Source: Candidatus Vesicomyosocius okutanii
GTDB lineage: Bacteria; Pseudomonadota; Gammaproteobacteria; PS1; Pseudothioglobaceae
Length of the DNA stretch: 64,000 nt
Assembly: GCF_000010405.1 (NCBI RefSeq)
Contig: NC_009465.1
Coordinates: 806,001-870,000, forward strand
Reading direction: 5' to 3'
Part shown: positions 38,437 to 48,026 of the stretch, piece by piece
Layout of the letters: every line of letters begins with the position of its first letter
How positions within the stretch are numbered: the stretch's first letter is position 1
The notes under the pieces: generated by a model
The model's input: the letters and a program-made list of their open reading frames with translations, nothing else
Told to the model about the DNA's origin: nothing
Database searches by the model: none
Translations under genes and position numbers: made by a program

Positions 38437-40284
38437 ATGTGCGGAATCGTTGGAGGCATCTGTAAATACAATATCACCCCAATTTTACTTAATGGATTAA
38501 AGCGCTTAGAATATCGTGGATATGATTCAGCAGGTATTGTAGTCTTGTCAAATAATAACAAATTGAATCGTGTACGCGCAGTAGGAAAAGTAATTAACCT
38601 TGAAACCAACATTCAAAAACAAAATTCAAAAATACAAGGTAATGTTGGTATTGCACATACTCGATGGGCAACTCATGGTGAACCATCAACACAAAATGCG
38701 CACCCCCATATTTGTTTTGATACTGTTAGTGTGGTGCATAACGGCATTATCGAAAACTTTCTTAAACTCAAGCAAGAACAAAAAGCACAAGGCTATGCTT
38801 TCACTTCAGATACTGATACTGAGGTAATTGTTCACGGTATCCATCAAGCCCTGAAAACATCAAAAAATTTACTTCAAGCCACTCAAAAGTCTATTAAAAC
38901 TTTTGAAGGAGCTTATGGTTTAGGAGTGATATCACCATCATATCCAGGACATATAGTTGTTGCTAGAAGCGGCTCTCCACTCATTATAGGTATTAGTAAT
39001 GAAGGTAATTTCATTACCTCAGATCAAGTAGCTTTATTAGGTATTACTAAAAAATTTATTTTTTTAGAAGAGGGGGATATCGCCGATATTACGCTTAATT
39101 CAATTACTATTTATAACCAAGACGATGAACAGGTTAATAGAGTTATTAAAATTTCAAATCTTAACAGTAAACAAATTGATCTAGGTGATTATAAACATTA
39201 TATGCAAAAAGAGATTTTTGAACAACCTCAAGCAATTCGTGACACGCTAGAATCACGAATTACCAAAGATACTGTGTCACTTTCTGCCTTTGGTCATAAT
39301 GCTGAAACTATTTTCACAAATATAAAACACATTCAAATTATTGCTTGTGGTACTAGTTATAACGCAGGATTAGTAGCTAAATACTGGCTCGAAGACATTG
39401 CAAAAGTTCCAACCAATATTGAAGTAGCTAGTGAGTATCGCTATCGTAATCCAGTTGTACTTAACAACACCTTATTAGTTACAATTTCTCAAAGTGGAGA
39501 AACTACTGATACACTAGAAGCACTAAAATCTGTTAAACAGCATCACAATAATATTCACACATTAACCATTTGCAATTGTGCAGAATCTTTCTTAACACGA
39601 GAATCTGAACTTACCTTATTAACCCATGCTGGACCTGAGATTAGTGTAGCATCTACCAAAGCTTTCACCACACAATTAGTATCTTTAGCATTATTATCAG
39701 TCGCCATTGGAAAATGCCATAAACAAGTAGATAAAAAACAAGAAACTGCTATTGTAGATGGTCTAAATCGCTTACCAGGTTTGATAAAAAAAACACTTGA
39801 ACAAGAAAGTCAAATTATTGAACTTGCACAATCTTTTAAAAATAAATTTAATGCCATTTTTTTGGGAAGAGGAACAATGCATGCTATTGCCATGGAAGGT
39901 GCACTTAAACTTAAAGAAATTAGCTATATTCATTCAGAAGCTTTTCCAGCAGGTGAGCTTAAACATGGACCTATCGCTCTCATTGATCAAGACACACCCG
40001 TTATTGCAATTGCACCTAATGATCAACTATTAGACAAACTAAAATCAAACCTACAAGAAGTTAAATCTCGTGGTTCACAGATGATTGTTTTTGAGGATGA
40101 AATGTCTAATGTAACTCCAATGCAAAATATGACTGTCATGTCAATCACGCATAATCTTGGTATAATTACAGCACCCATTATTTTTACCATTCCTTTACAA
40201 TTACTAAGTTATCACGTTGCATTAATCAAAGGTACTAATGTTGACAAACCTCGCAACTTAGCTAAATCAGTAACTGTAGAATAA
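38437..40284 (+). CDS. glmS: Glutamine-fructose-6-phosphate aminotransferase
   Basis: First enzyme of UDP-GlcNAc synthesis for peptidoglycan and lipid A. The N-terminal glutaminase begins MCGIVGG with Cys1 as nucleophile after Met removal, and the two C-terminal SIS domains contain IIACGTSYNAG (about residues 305-315) and a lid ending LAKSVTVE. Length 615 is slightly above the usual 609. A TATAAT (38403-38408) precedes it. pgi follows after 5 bases. No glmS ribozyme is evident. Confidence 0.97.
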   Translation: MCGIVGGICKYNITPILLNGLKRLEYRGYDSAGIVVLSNNNKLNRVRAVGKVINLETNIQKQNSKIQGNVGIAHTRWATHGEPSTQNAHPHICFDTVSVVHNGIIENFLKLKQEQKAQGYAFTSDTDTEVIVHGIHQALKTSKNLLQATQKSIKTFEGAYGLGVISPSYPGHIVVARSGSPLIIGISNEGNFITSDQVALLGITKKFIFLEEGDIADITLNSITIYNQDDEQVNRVIKISNLNSKQIDLGDYKHYMQKEIFEQPQAIRDTLESRITKDTVSLSAFGHNAETIFTNIKHIQIIACGTSYNAGLVAKYWLEDIAKVPTNIEVASEYRYRNPVVLNNTLLVTISQSGETTDTLEALKSVKQHHNNIHTLTICNCAESFLTRESELTLLTHAGPEISVASTKAFTTQLVSLALLSVAIGKCHKQVDKKQETAIVDGLNRLPGLIKKTLEQESQIIELAQSFKNKFNAIFLGRGTMHAIAMEGALKLKEISYIHSEAFPAGELKHGPIALIDQDTPVIAIAPNDQLLDKLKSNLQEVKSRGSQMIVFEDEMSNVTPMQNMTVMSITHNLGIITAPIIFTIPLQLLSYHVALIKGTNVDKPRNLAKSVTVE

Positions 40285-40289
40285 ATATT

Positions 40290-41528
40290 ATGATCAACAT
40301 ACTAGGCTTTGATTCTGACTTTGATCCATCTCTTTTAGATCGAATTGTTAATGAGAAAAAAAAGATTGGTTATTACAACTTACCTAATCAAGATACCACT
40401 TATATTAATCATTACTTGAAGCAATTAAACAAGAGACAAAATTTAAACAGTATTAGCGATGTTGTTGTTATCGGTATTGGTGGATCAAGTTTAGGTGCTA
40501 AAGCAGTTTACCATTTTATCAGATCCATTAGACAATTAAAACGGAATTTACATTTTATGGATAGTACAGACCCTATTACTATTGCCAATATTTGTAATAG
40601 TTTAAACATCAGCTCAACACATTTTATTGTTATCTCTAAATCAGGATCAACTATTGAAACAATCGCGATCTATAAACATATTCTTGCAATAACAAAAACC
40701 ATTCAACTTTCACACTTTCCCTTTACATTTATCACAGGTAAGAGCTCACTACTAGCACAACATGCTCGAAAAGTTAACGGTTTAATTATTAATATCCAAC
40801 AAAATATTGGTGGTAGATTTTCACTTTTAAGCAGTGCAGGCATTATCCCATTAGCATTAACTGGTACAAAAATTGATTGCCTGCTAAAAGGCGCTGCAAA
40901 AATTAAAGATAGTTTTTTTAATCAAGGCTATATGCAAAATTTATTGCTTAAAAAGGCAACCTTTTATGCCAACAATGCTTCAAACTACAATATTAATGCT
41001 CTGTTCTCTTATACCGATTCTCTTAAATATTTTAATGATTGGTATGCACAATTATGGGGAGAAAGTTTAGGTAAAAAACAAAAAAACTCAGTCTTTCATG
41101 TTGGATTAACACCTATTGGGCTAACTGGACCTAAAGACCAGCACTCATTTTTACAACTATTATACGAAGGAATACGAGATAAAAGTGTCACATTTATTAA
41201 ACTGAAAACCTTTGAGAATCACCAAAAAATACCTAATATTACCTTAGAAAAATTAGAAACATTTAACCTAATTAATCAAGTTAAATTTTCGACCTTGATT
41301 AATATGCAAGCTGACGCTATTATAGAATCTTTAAAAAAACACACAAGAATCCCTCTTGATGAAATTACCTTGCAAAAACAAGATGAATTTAGTATCGGTC
41401 AACTAATTTATTACTATGAGTTACTTACATCACTTGTTGGAAACTTACTTAATATTAATACTTATAATCAACCAGGCGTAGAATTTGGAAAAAATATTCT
41501 CATTAAGAAATTACAACAACAATTATGA
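40290..41528 (+). CDS. pgi: Glucose-6-phosphate isomerase (short type)
   Basis: Interconverts glucose 6-phosphate and fructose 6-phosphate. SIS-fold motifs VIGIGGSSLGAKAVYHF (about residues 61-77) and ISKSGSTIETI (about 116-126) are clear, and GPKDQHSFLQLL (about 276-287) holds the catalytic region. At 412 residues it is a compact form compared with about 550 in E. coli. It overlaps galU by four bases (ATGA), making glmS-pgi-galU a unit for sugar nucleotide supply. Confidence 0.9.
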   Translation: MINILGFDSDFDPSLLDRIVNEKKKIGYYNLPNQDTTYINHYLKQLNKRQNLNSISDVVVIGIGGSSLGAKAVYHFIRSIRQLKRNLHFMDSTDPITIANICNSLNISSTHFIVISKSGSTIETIAIYKHILAITKTIQLSHFPFTFITGKSSLLAQHARKVNGLIINIQQNIGGRFSLLSSAGIIPLALTGTKIDCLLKGAAKIKDSFFNQGYMQNLLLKKATFYANNASNYNINALFSYTDSLKYFNDWYAQLWGESLGKKQKNSVFHVGLTPIGLTGPKDQHSFLQLLYEGIRDKSVTFIKLKTFENHQKIPNITLEKLETFNLINQVKFSTLINMQADAIIESLKKHTRIPLDEITLQKQDEFSIGQLIYYYELLTSLVGNLLNINTYNQPGVEFGKNILIKKLQQQL

Positions 41529-42358
41529 TTAAAAAATGTCTTTTCCCTGCAGCAGGATTAGGTACTAGATTTTTACCCGCCACAAAAGCAGTTCCCAAAG
41601 AAATGTTACCTATTTTAACTAAACCGTTATTGCAATACGCTGTAGAAGAAGCACTTAGTGCTAATATAACCAATATAGCCATCGTAACTAATAAAAACAA
41701 ACGAGCTATCGAAGACCATTTTGATCAAGCTTTGGAATTGGAGTTGCAAATTAAAGGAACGCAAAAAGAGGAACTACTAAAAGAGATCAATACCGTTTGC
41801 AACTATGCTACATTCACTTATGTCAGACAAAAACAAATGTTAGGATTAGGATATGCAATTCTCACTGGTAAAGCACTAATTGGTAATGAACCTTTTGCTG
41901 TTCATCTAGCCGATGACTTATGCACATCAGAAGAAGGCAATAGTGTACTATATCAAATGATTAAAATATACAACAAATATCAATGTTCAATAGTAGCTAT
42001 CGAAGAAGTACCTATGAATCAAATTCATAAGTATGGTGTGATTGTTGGTGACTTGATTGATAATACTAATAATACGTATCGAGTTACTAATATGGTTGAA
42101 AAACCAACACCAAAAAATGCACCAACTAACATGGCTATTATAGGTCGTTATATCTTAACGCCAGATATTTTTAATATCCTTAAACAAACTAAACCAGACA
42201 AAGGTGGTGAAATTCAAATTACCGATGCACTACTTACTCAATCAAAACAAGGTAACGTTATTGCCTATAAATTTAAAGGAAAACGTTTTGATTGTGGTAG
42301 TATTCAGGGCTACATTAAAGCAACAAACTATTTTGCTAAACTACAAGGTATCATGTAA
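41525..42358 (+). CDS. galU: UTP-glucose-1-phosphate uridylyltransferase
   Basis: Makes UDP-glucose for lipopolysaccharide and other glycans. The N-terminal nucleotidyltransferase site PAAGLGTRFLPATKAVPKEM (residues 8-27) and the later VEKPTPKNAPTN and FDCGSIQGYI (about 258-267) are diagnostic. At 277 residues it is slightly short but complete. It is the last gene of the glmS-pgi-galU run and precedes the glycosyltransferase island. Confidence 0.95.
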   Translation: MIKKCLFPAAGLGTRFLPATKAVPKEMLPILTKPLLQYAVEEALSANITNIAIVTNKNKRAIEDHFDQALELELQIKGTQKEELLKEINTVCNYATFTYVRQKQMLGLGYAILTGKALIGNEPFAVHLADDLCTSEEGNSVLYQMIKIYNKYQCSIVAIEEVPMNQIHKYGVIVGDLIDNTNNTYRVTNMVEKPTPKNAPTNMAIIGRYILTPDIFNILKQTKPDKGGEIQITDALLTQSKQGNVIAYKFKGKRFDCGSIQGYIKATNYFAKLQGIM

Positions 42359-43068
42359 AAATTTGATGTATCCCCTAGAATAGATAATACTCATTTTCTA
42401 AGTATTTTATAAAAATCCTTAGCTGCTCCAACAATAAATTACTAATTTACACTATAACTTAAAGCCTGACACAGGTTGTATCAATAATAAGCCCAATTTA
42501 TTTTGATAATAGTTAGTGATAATAAGCTCTATGATCTAATAATCGCTTTAAATAATTTTAAGGCAAAATATCTTCTTAAACTTTTATTTATTAAATGACT
42601 AGCATCCAACTAATTAATAGTTATTTAAGGAAACTTATTTATCTAAGCAAATAAATCAGAGTCCAGTGTTATACTATCAACTACTTTACTAACTAAATTA
42701 ATATTCTTAAGTGAATAAATAGACAATTTATCAACAAATATATTTACTTAAAATATAAAACACACCACAATTCCAAAAATAGTTATTTTAATTCTAAATA
42801 TGATTATATAGTTCAGCTTCAAAACTTTTTACAAATTTTGCAACTTCTTTATACATACTATTCTATCCTAAAGAGCACAATACTAAGCATTACCACTTGA
42901 TATTTTTTAGCTACAAAAAAAGCATAGTATTTAAATAGAAATAAACAATTAGTTACAATTATCACAATAATAATTAAATAGTTCTTAGTAATATATCATA
43001 TATAGTCTTTGATTGATATAAAATATTCTGCTAATAATTTAGCATTATGAAAAAATAATTAGATAAAA
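42359..43068. other. AT-rich region with no intact gene before the glycosyltransferase island
   Basis: 710 bases with stops in all frames. A 20-codon minus-strand peptide frame at 42794-42856 is the only protein-like scrap seen and has no recognisable family. No terminator with a U-tract was found after galU. It is best read as sequence left by gene loss. Confidence 0.4.
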
Positions 43069-43797
43069 ATGAATAAAGTTAACATTATATGCATAAAGTG
43101 GGGTGATAAGTTCCCCGTTAAATACGTTAATAGACTCTTTGGTATGGTTTCTCGTCATCTTTCTATACCATTTCGGTTTATATGTTTCACTGAAAATAAT
43201 ACAGGTATACGAAGCGAGGTAGAAATACAGGATCTACCAGAATTAGATTTACCGCTTGGATTACTAGAAAGAGGTTGGAGAAAATTAACTATATTTAAAA
43301 ACAACTTTGGCAACTTATCTGGTTCTACTTTATTTCTAGATTTAGACATAGTGGTGGTGGGAAATTTAGATGAATTTTTCACTTTTCCTGGTGATTTCCT
43401 AATTGCCCATGATAAGAAAAAACCAAAAAAAATAGAAGGTAATTCATCAATATTTAGATTTGAAATTGGAAAATACTCAAAAATTTTAAGTTATTTTGAA
43501 AAAAATTTCGAGCTAGTAAAAAGTGAAGTTCGCCATGAACAAGCATACTTATCACGAGAACTCCACAAACAAGATAAATTAAAATATTGGCCAGATGAGT
43601 GGGTACCAAGCTTTAAGTATCGTTGTTGTCCTTCTTGGATAAAATCTTGGTTTCAAGCACCATTTATACCCAAGAATGCTAAAGTTATTTTATTTCATGG
43701 CTTACCTAATCCACCTGAAGCAATTATTGGATGCAGTAAAAAATGGTATCGACACATCCAGCCATCACCTTGGATTGAGAAATACTGGAAAGTTTAA
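43069..43797 (+). CDS. Putative glycosyltransferase (DxD-containing)
   Basis: A 242-residue soluble protein. GSTLFLDLDIVVVGNLDEFF (about residues 85-104) carries the DxD motif and the LD..VVVGNLDE context of GT-A-type transferases. GWRKLTIFKN, with the substrate region HDKKKP, precedes and follows this block. It probably builds the LPS core or another surface glycan; substrate unknown. It is followed by a decayed GT25 copy and two more glycosyltransferases on the same strand. Confidence 0.75.
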   Translation: MNKVNIICIKWGDKFPVKYVNRLFGMVSRHLSIPFRFICFTENNTGIRSEVEIQDLPELDLPLGLLERGWRKLTIFKNNFGNLSGSTLFLDLDIVVVGNLDEFFTFPGDFLIAHDKKKPKKIEGNSSIFRFEIGKYSKILSYFEKNFELVKSEVRHEQAYLSRELHKQDKLKYWPDEWVPSFKYRCCPSWIKSWFQAPFIPKNAKVILFHGLPNPPEAIIGCSKKWYRHIQPSPWIEKYWKV

Positions 43798-43862
43798 TAA
43801 ATGCTAAAGAACTCCTACTTATGTTATAGCATTAAATAAAAATCTCTAATATATTACCTTAT

Positions 43863-44416
43863 ATGGATAAACAATTATCTAAATTAGAAACCCAATTCAT
43901 ACAAATAAAAATAATATATAATCATCAAATTCAACCTAAAATATTACAATCTTACCAACAACAATTAAAATACTCAGCGATTTATTATACATCTTTCTCT
44001 ATAAAAGAAATTAACTGTATTCTTAATTTGTATAACACTTGGAAAATAGTATCAAACCATAATTCCAAGACGTATATTGTATTAGAAAATGATATTAAAA
44101 TACATAGTAACTTTAAAAATATAATTGAAACTATATGTATAAATTTGGGAAAAATATTGTAATTGACATGTTTGGAAGATAGGTATGATAAAAAAAGAAA
44201 GAAAATATGTTAATAATGTTATGTTTATTCATTATCAAATATGGGTACTAGGAAATATCAACTCAATCTATGAAAAATTATCTACTCAAATATTTCTAAA
44301 TAGAAAACAAATATTTTTGCTTCACAATATACAAACTTGGGACTTGAATCAATGCTACATCTCTTGCCAGAATTTTAGAATAAAGGGTTATCAACAATCT
44401 CAGTCAAAAAATAATA
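43863..44416 (+). pseudogene. Decayed GT25-family glycosyltransferase
   Basis: The first open stretch (43863-44162) aligns by eye with the N-terminal half of the intact GT25 gene at 45158: KQLSKLETQF with QQLSRLKLDY, FSIKEINCILNLYNTW with MQKTEVACYFSHQTLW, and YIVLENDIKI with LILEDDVLLS. The family SH and EDD residues are lost (now LNL and END). A second open stretch, 44185-44433, is shifted and shows only weak similarity. The original start region is absent and the frames are broken, so this is a remnant rather than two genes. Confidence 0.55.
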
Positions 44417-45157
44417 ATGGGACGCAAAGATAAAAGCAAATTTGAGAAATGGTTTTCATTAACTCGTCATCAAAGACGATTTGGTGCAAAACATTTATCC
44501 AAACATATTAATGTTGACTTCAAACACCAAAAAAAACAATTTATTGTCGATGATGGAATAATATATACGTATGGCAGTCCTAAGAATATTGAAGAACATT
44601 CTAATGCTTTAAAAAATGAATTCTCTGGACAAAGTGAACTTTGTCATACTCATGCAAAACTTATTATCCTAATTAGAAGAGAATTTGAAACAAAAAAACA
44701 TTTTACTATTTTTGAAAATCTTTGGCATGAAGAAACAAAATTCTTGCTTAAAAGTTTAAACACACGTTGGCTACTTTCTGCAATTAATACTTTTGCAGAT
44801 TGCTCTAATAATGACGCAATCATAGGTTTATCTGTAGCATGCTCATGCTTGTTAATCACTATCGAAATACAAGAAAGTGAACGTTTCATCATTAATTCGA
44901 AAAATAATAAAGATGATAAAGAAAAAACTGATAGACTAAATAATGAAGAAAGAATAATGCTTTTTGATGGTATTTCAACGTTTAAATTTGGAACTTCTGA
45001 CACAATTAGAAATATGCGATGGCGAATTGATAAAGCAGCAAAAATAAATGTTGCAGGTAAAATACTATTAGAAGTATTTAAACGATTGCAAAAGTTTGAT
45101 ACTATTTATAAACGTGCAAAAGATAGACACACTCGTGATAAGACTGGATGGTGGTAA
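44417..45157 (+). CDS. Unrecognised 246-residue protein in the glycosyltransferase island
   Basis: I do not recognise a family. The N-terminus is strongly basic (MGRKDKSKFEKWFSLTRHQRR). A central mostly helical part runs about residues 95-160 (LKSLNTRWLLSAINTF, then a hydrophobic stretch SVACSCLLITIEI), followed by a charged linker (KNNKDDKEKTD) and a basic C-terminus. No signal peptide or nuclease, kinase or transferase motif is seen. Its stop TAA directly abuts the ATG of the next GT25 gene, so the two are co-translated. Codon use looks like its neighbours. Confidence 0.6.
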   Translation: MGRKDKSKFEKWFSLTRHQRRFGAKHLSKHINVDFKHQKKQFIVDDGIIYTYGSPKNIEEHSNALKNEFSGQSELCHTHAKLIILIRREFETKKHFTIFENLWHEETKFLLKSLNTRWLLSAINTFADCSNNDAIIGLSVACSCLLITIEIQESERFIINSKNNKDDKEKTDRLNNEERIMLFDGISTFKFGTSDTIRNMRWRIDKAAKINVAGKILLEVFKRLQKFDTIYKRAKDRHTRDKTGWW

Positions 45158-45934
45158 ATGGATATCTTTGTTATTAATCTATCAAGTGCTATTAAACGCC
45201 GTCAATTTCAAGAACAACAATTATCTAGATTAAAACTAGATTATCAAATAACCAATGCCACCACCATAAGTGATATTAATAATAAAACCTATCAAAAACA
45301 CCATTATGACTGGCAGAGACCCATGCAAAAAACTGAAGTCGCTTGTTATTTTTCACATCAAACACTATGGTCAAAAATTGTTAAAAAAAATAGAATGGCT
45401 TTAATTTTAGAAGATGATGTTTTACTGTCAAAACATACCCCTAGCATACTAACAAAATTAGAAAAGTATACCAATTTCGATATGGTTAATTTAGAAGTTT
45501 TTAATAGAAAAAAATATGTAGCAAAAAAATCTCAACCAATCGGTCATCATCAATTATTTTACTTATATCAAGATAAAGCAGGAGCTGCAGCGTATGTATT
45601 ATACCCAAATGGTGCAAAAAAATTATTGCAACAGCAGCAAAAAAGTGGTATTGCTCTAGCAGATGCACACTTACATAATTGTCTAGAATTGCAATCTTAT
45701 CAAATAGAACCAGCTTGTGCAGTACAACTAATGTTTTGCAAAAAATACGATATTAAACAACACAGTACAGCAATTAGTCAATCATTCATTAGGTATGAAA
45801 ATAATAATAATTCCATCTTTGTTTTTAAAATAAAAAGAATAACTGTACAAATAAAATTAGGGATACGTCAATTAAGTTTCATCCTTAAAGCAAAAAAACG
45901 TTATATTAAATTAAATAATAAAGATTTTAAATAA
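45158..45934 (+). CDS. GT25-family (LPS) glycosyltransferase
   Basis: 258 residues with the GT25 layout: IFVINLSSAIKRRQF near the start, TEVACYFSHQTLW (about residues 60-72), LILEDDVLL (about 84-92) with the catalytic EDD, and AAAYVLYPNGAKKLL (about 144-158). Enzymes of this family add sugars to lipooligosaccharide. The ATG follows the preceding stop with no gap. A decayed relative lies 1.3 kb upstream. The acceptor is unknown. Confidence 0.88.
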   Translation: MDIFVINLSSAIKRRQFQEQQLSRLKLDYQITNATTISDINNKTYQKHHYDWQRPMQKTEVACYFSHQTLWSKIVKKNRMALILEDDVLLSKHTPSILTKLEKYTNFDMVNLEVFNRKKYVAKKSQPIGHHQLFYLYQDKAGAAAYVLYPNGAKKLLQQQQKSGIALADAHLHNCLELQSYQIEPACAVQLMFCKKYDIKQHSTAISQSFIRYENNNNSIFVFKIKRITVQIKLGIRQLSFILKAKKRYIKLNNKDFK

Positions 45935-45946
45935 GACTTACTTTTA

Positions 45947-46984
45947 ATGAAAAAAAAGAATGTAGCTATTGTTATCCCAACTTTACAGGGAAATGGAGCG
46001 GAAAGAATGGTATTGACTCTAGCAGAAGGCTTTATTCAGCAAGGATATACTGTCAATATCGTATTAACACTCAAAAGGTCAATTGAACTTAAATCAAGCA
46101 GACAATTAAAAATACATTATTTTAAAAAATATTATCGCTGGATACCAAAAATTATCAGAGGTATATTTTTAGCACCAATCTTAGATAAGTTTATCGTTAA
46201 TAGGTGTGACAACCCAAATCTTGTTCTATCTAATTTACTTCCATCTGACAGAATACTATGTTATAGTAAACTTAATACTTATTTAATTATTCATAACACG
46301 ATAAGTAAGCAAAATAATAATTTTGCTGAAATGAGAAGTATATATACTAAAAAACCAGTTATTTGCGTTTCCCAAGGCGTCAAAACTGACTTTGACCGAT
46401 TCTTTAATAGTCGATTTCCATCATATTACATATATAATCCTATTGATGTTGATTTTATCAATCAGGAATCTATTAAATTTAAACCAAAATATCATGATTA
46501 TTTAGTTCATGTAGGTAAATTTAAAAAGCAAAAAAGACATGATATTTTAATTAAAGCTTATCACCAAAGTGGTATAGAAAATCCACTTATCCTAATAGGA
46601 AAAGGTCATTTAAAAGAAAAATACAAGAAATTAGTTAATAACTTAGATTTAAACGAAAAAGTAATTTTTGCTGGATTTCAACCTAACCCTTACCCATTTA
46701 TCAAATATGCTAGGTTAATGGTGTTATCATCAGATTTTGAGGGATTTGGCATGGTTATAACAGAAGCATTAGCATTAAAAACACCGGTAATAAGTACAAA
46801 TTGTCCATCAGGACCATCAGAAATATTACCTAAAAATAATCTTGTACCAGTCAATGATATTGAAAAATTAGCTCAATTAATGCAACAAGCCAATAATAAC
46901 CCATTAATATTTTCACACCCATTAAACAAAAAGTTCTACCTTGATTTTACTACTAAGAAATATATTGATATAATTAATGGTTAA
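45947..46984 (+). CDS. GT4-family glycosyltransferase
   Basis: 345-residue GT-B fold enzyme. The N-terminal domain opens IVIPTLQGNGAERMVLTLAE (a typical GT4 acceptor-side start), and the C-terminal domain has VHVGKFKKQKRHDILI (about residues 186-201) and the donor site SSDFEGFGMVITEALALKTPVIS (in part, about 261-283) with the E-x7-E pattern. Likely LPS core or O-unit assembly. It starts 12 bases after the GT25 gene, then over 1 kb without a gene follows. Confidence 0.85.
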   Translation: MKKKNVAIVIPTLQGNGAERMVLTLAEGFIQQGYTVNIVLTLKRSIELKSSRQLKIHYFKKYYRWIPKIIRGIFLAPILDKFIVNRCDNPNLVLSNLLPSDRILCYSKLNTYLIIHNTISKQNNNFAEMRSIYTKKPVICVSQGVKTDFDRFFNSRFPSYYIYNPIDVDFINQESIKFKPKYHDYLVHVGKFKKQKRHDILIKAYHQSGIENPLILIGKGHLKEKYKKLVNNLDLNEKVIFAGFQPNPYPFIKYARLMVLSSDFEGFGMVITEALALKTPVISTNCPSGPSEILPKNNLVPVNDIEKLAQLMQQANNNPLIFSHPLNKKFYLDFTTKKYIDIING

Positions 46985-48026
46985 TAGATTTTTTACAATA
47001 AAACAGAAGGTCTAAAGATACACATCTAAAAGATACAGAAACACAAAATTAATATTGTACTTGATACACCAAATCCCTCCAAAAAAACTTCTTATTATAA
47101 TACTCTACACACCTAACAGCCAAATCTCCTGTCATTAATGAGCTTAATTCAATATAAAATACGTTTCAAGCAACATATCGTTATCTATCAACATTTCCCA
47201 TCCTTTGTAATCATACAAATAAGGTAACAAAACACGACTCATAAAAACTCTATAATATCAAATAAACATTTGTTCTAAAAAAAGATATTTTTGTATAAAA
47301 AAGTAGCTTCTACTGGAATAGTAACCCTTGGTAAAGATATGGACAAAAAAAATATAAAAAATTTTTAATAAAATACTAAAGTTAATATAACTAATTATTA
47401 AAAAAGTACTTAAAATTATATATTCTGTTTCCTACACATAATGATTATCAAAACTTATTCATTAGCCTATTCTTTAATACCAATAGTTCTTCCTTATAAA
47501 ATTTAACAAAAAATCTATTTATCAGATTATAATAAGTCAATAAGTGTGATACACGAGTTGACATTAATACCAAGATAAGAATTTTATTTCTGTTATTATT
47601 AACTAGAGATTTAACACTCTCAAGACAAACAATACACTTAATATAATAAAACCTAATAATGCATCAAGGCCATTACATTAAATACTAATATAAAACTATA
47701 TAGAACTTATCAAGGTTAATACAAAGTTATATCTATTCTTATAAATGGTTAATATCATTGTGATTAAGATTATGCTAGAAAATAGAGTAATTAAAACTCT
47801 TTACGAGAAACTATGATAGGCAAAATAACAAAACTAAAATCAATCATACAGAGTCGTTAGAATAATTTAAATTACTTAAATAAATTTTCTTTAGATAAGA
47901 AACAAAATAAATACCTAGGGTTAATAATAATAAAATCCTTTAATATATTAGAGATTAGATATTCTAATTCTAGATAAAAGTAGTACATTAACAATATTCG
48001 CATAAATAATTGATAATCTAATACTT
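46985..48026. other. 1.04-kb AT-rich region without an intact gene
   Basis: This is the longest gap in the window. All frames are full of stops. One plus-strand frame at 47813-47977 (55 codons) is broken by a single internal TAG and reads protein-like (LDKKQNKYLGLIII), perhaps a relic of a lost gene of unknown family. No tRNA, rRNA, clear terminator or repeated unit was found. It lies between the glycosyltransferase island and glnS and looks like a gene graveyard. Confidence 0.45.

Noticed and set aside
42794-42856. 20-codon peptide frame on the minus strand
   Set aside because: Too short, with no ribosome binding site or conserved family, and inside a decayed region; reported only as a scrap.
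44185-44433. Independent small protein gene in the glycosyltransferase island
   Set aside because: It follows the broken GT25 frame, shows only weak relict similarity, and overlaps the start of the next real gene; treated as part of the pseudogene.
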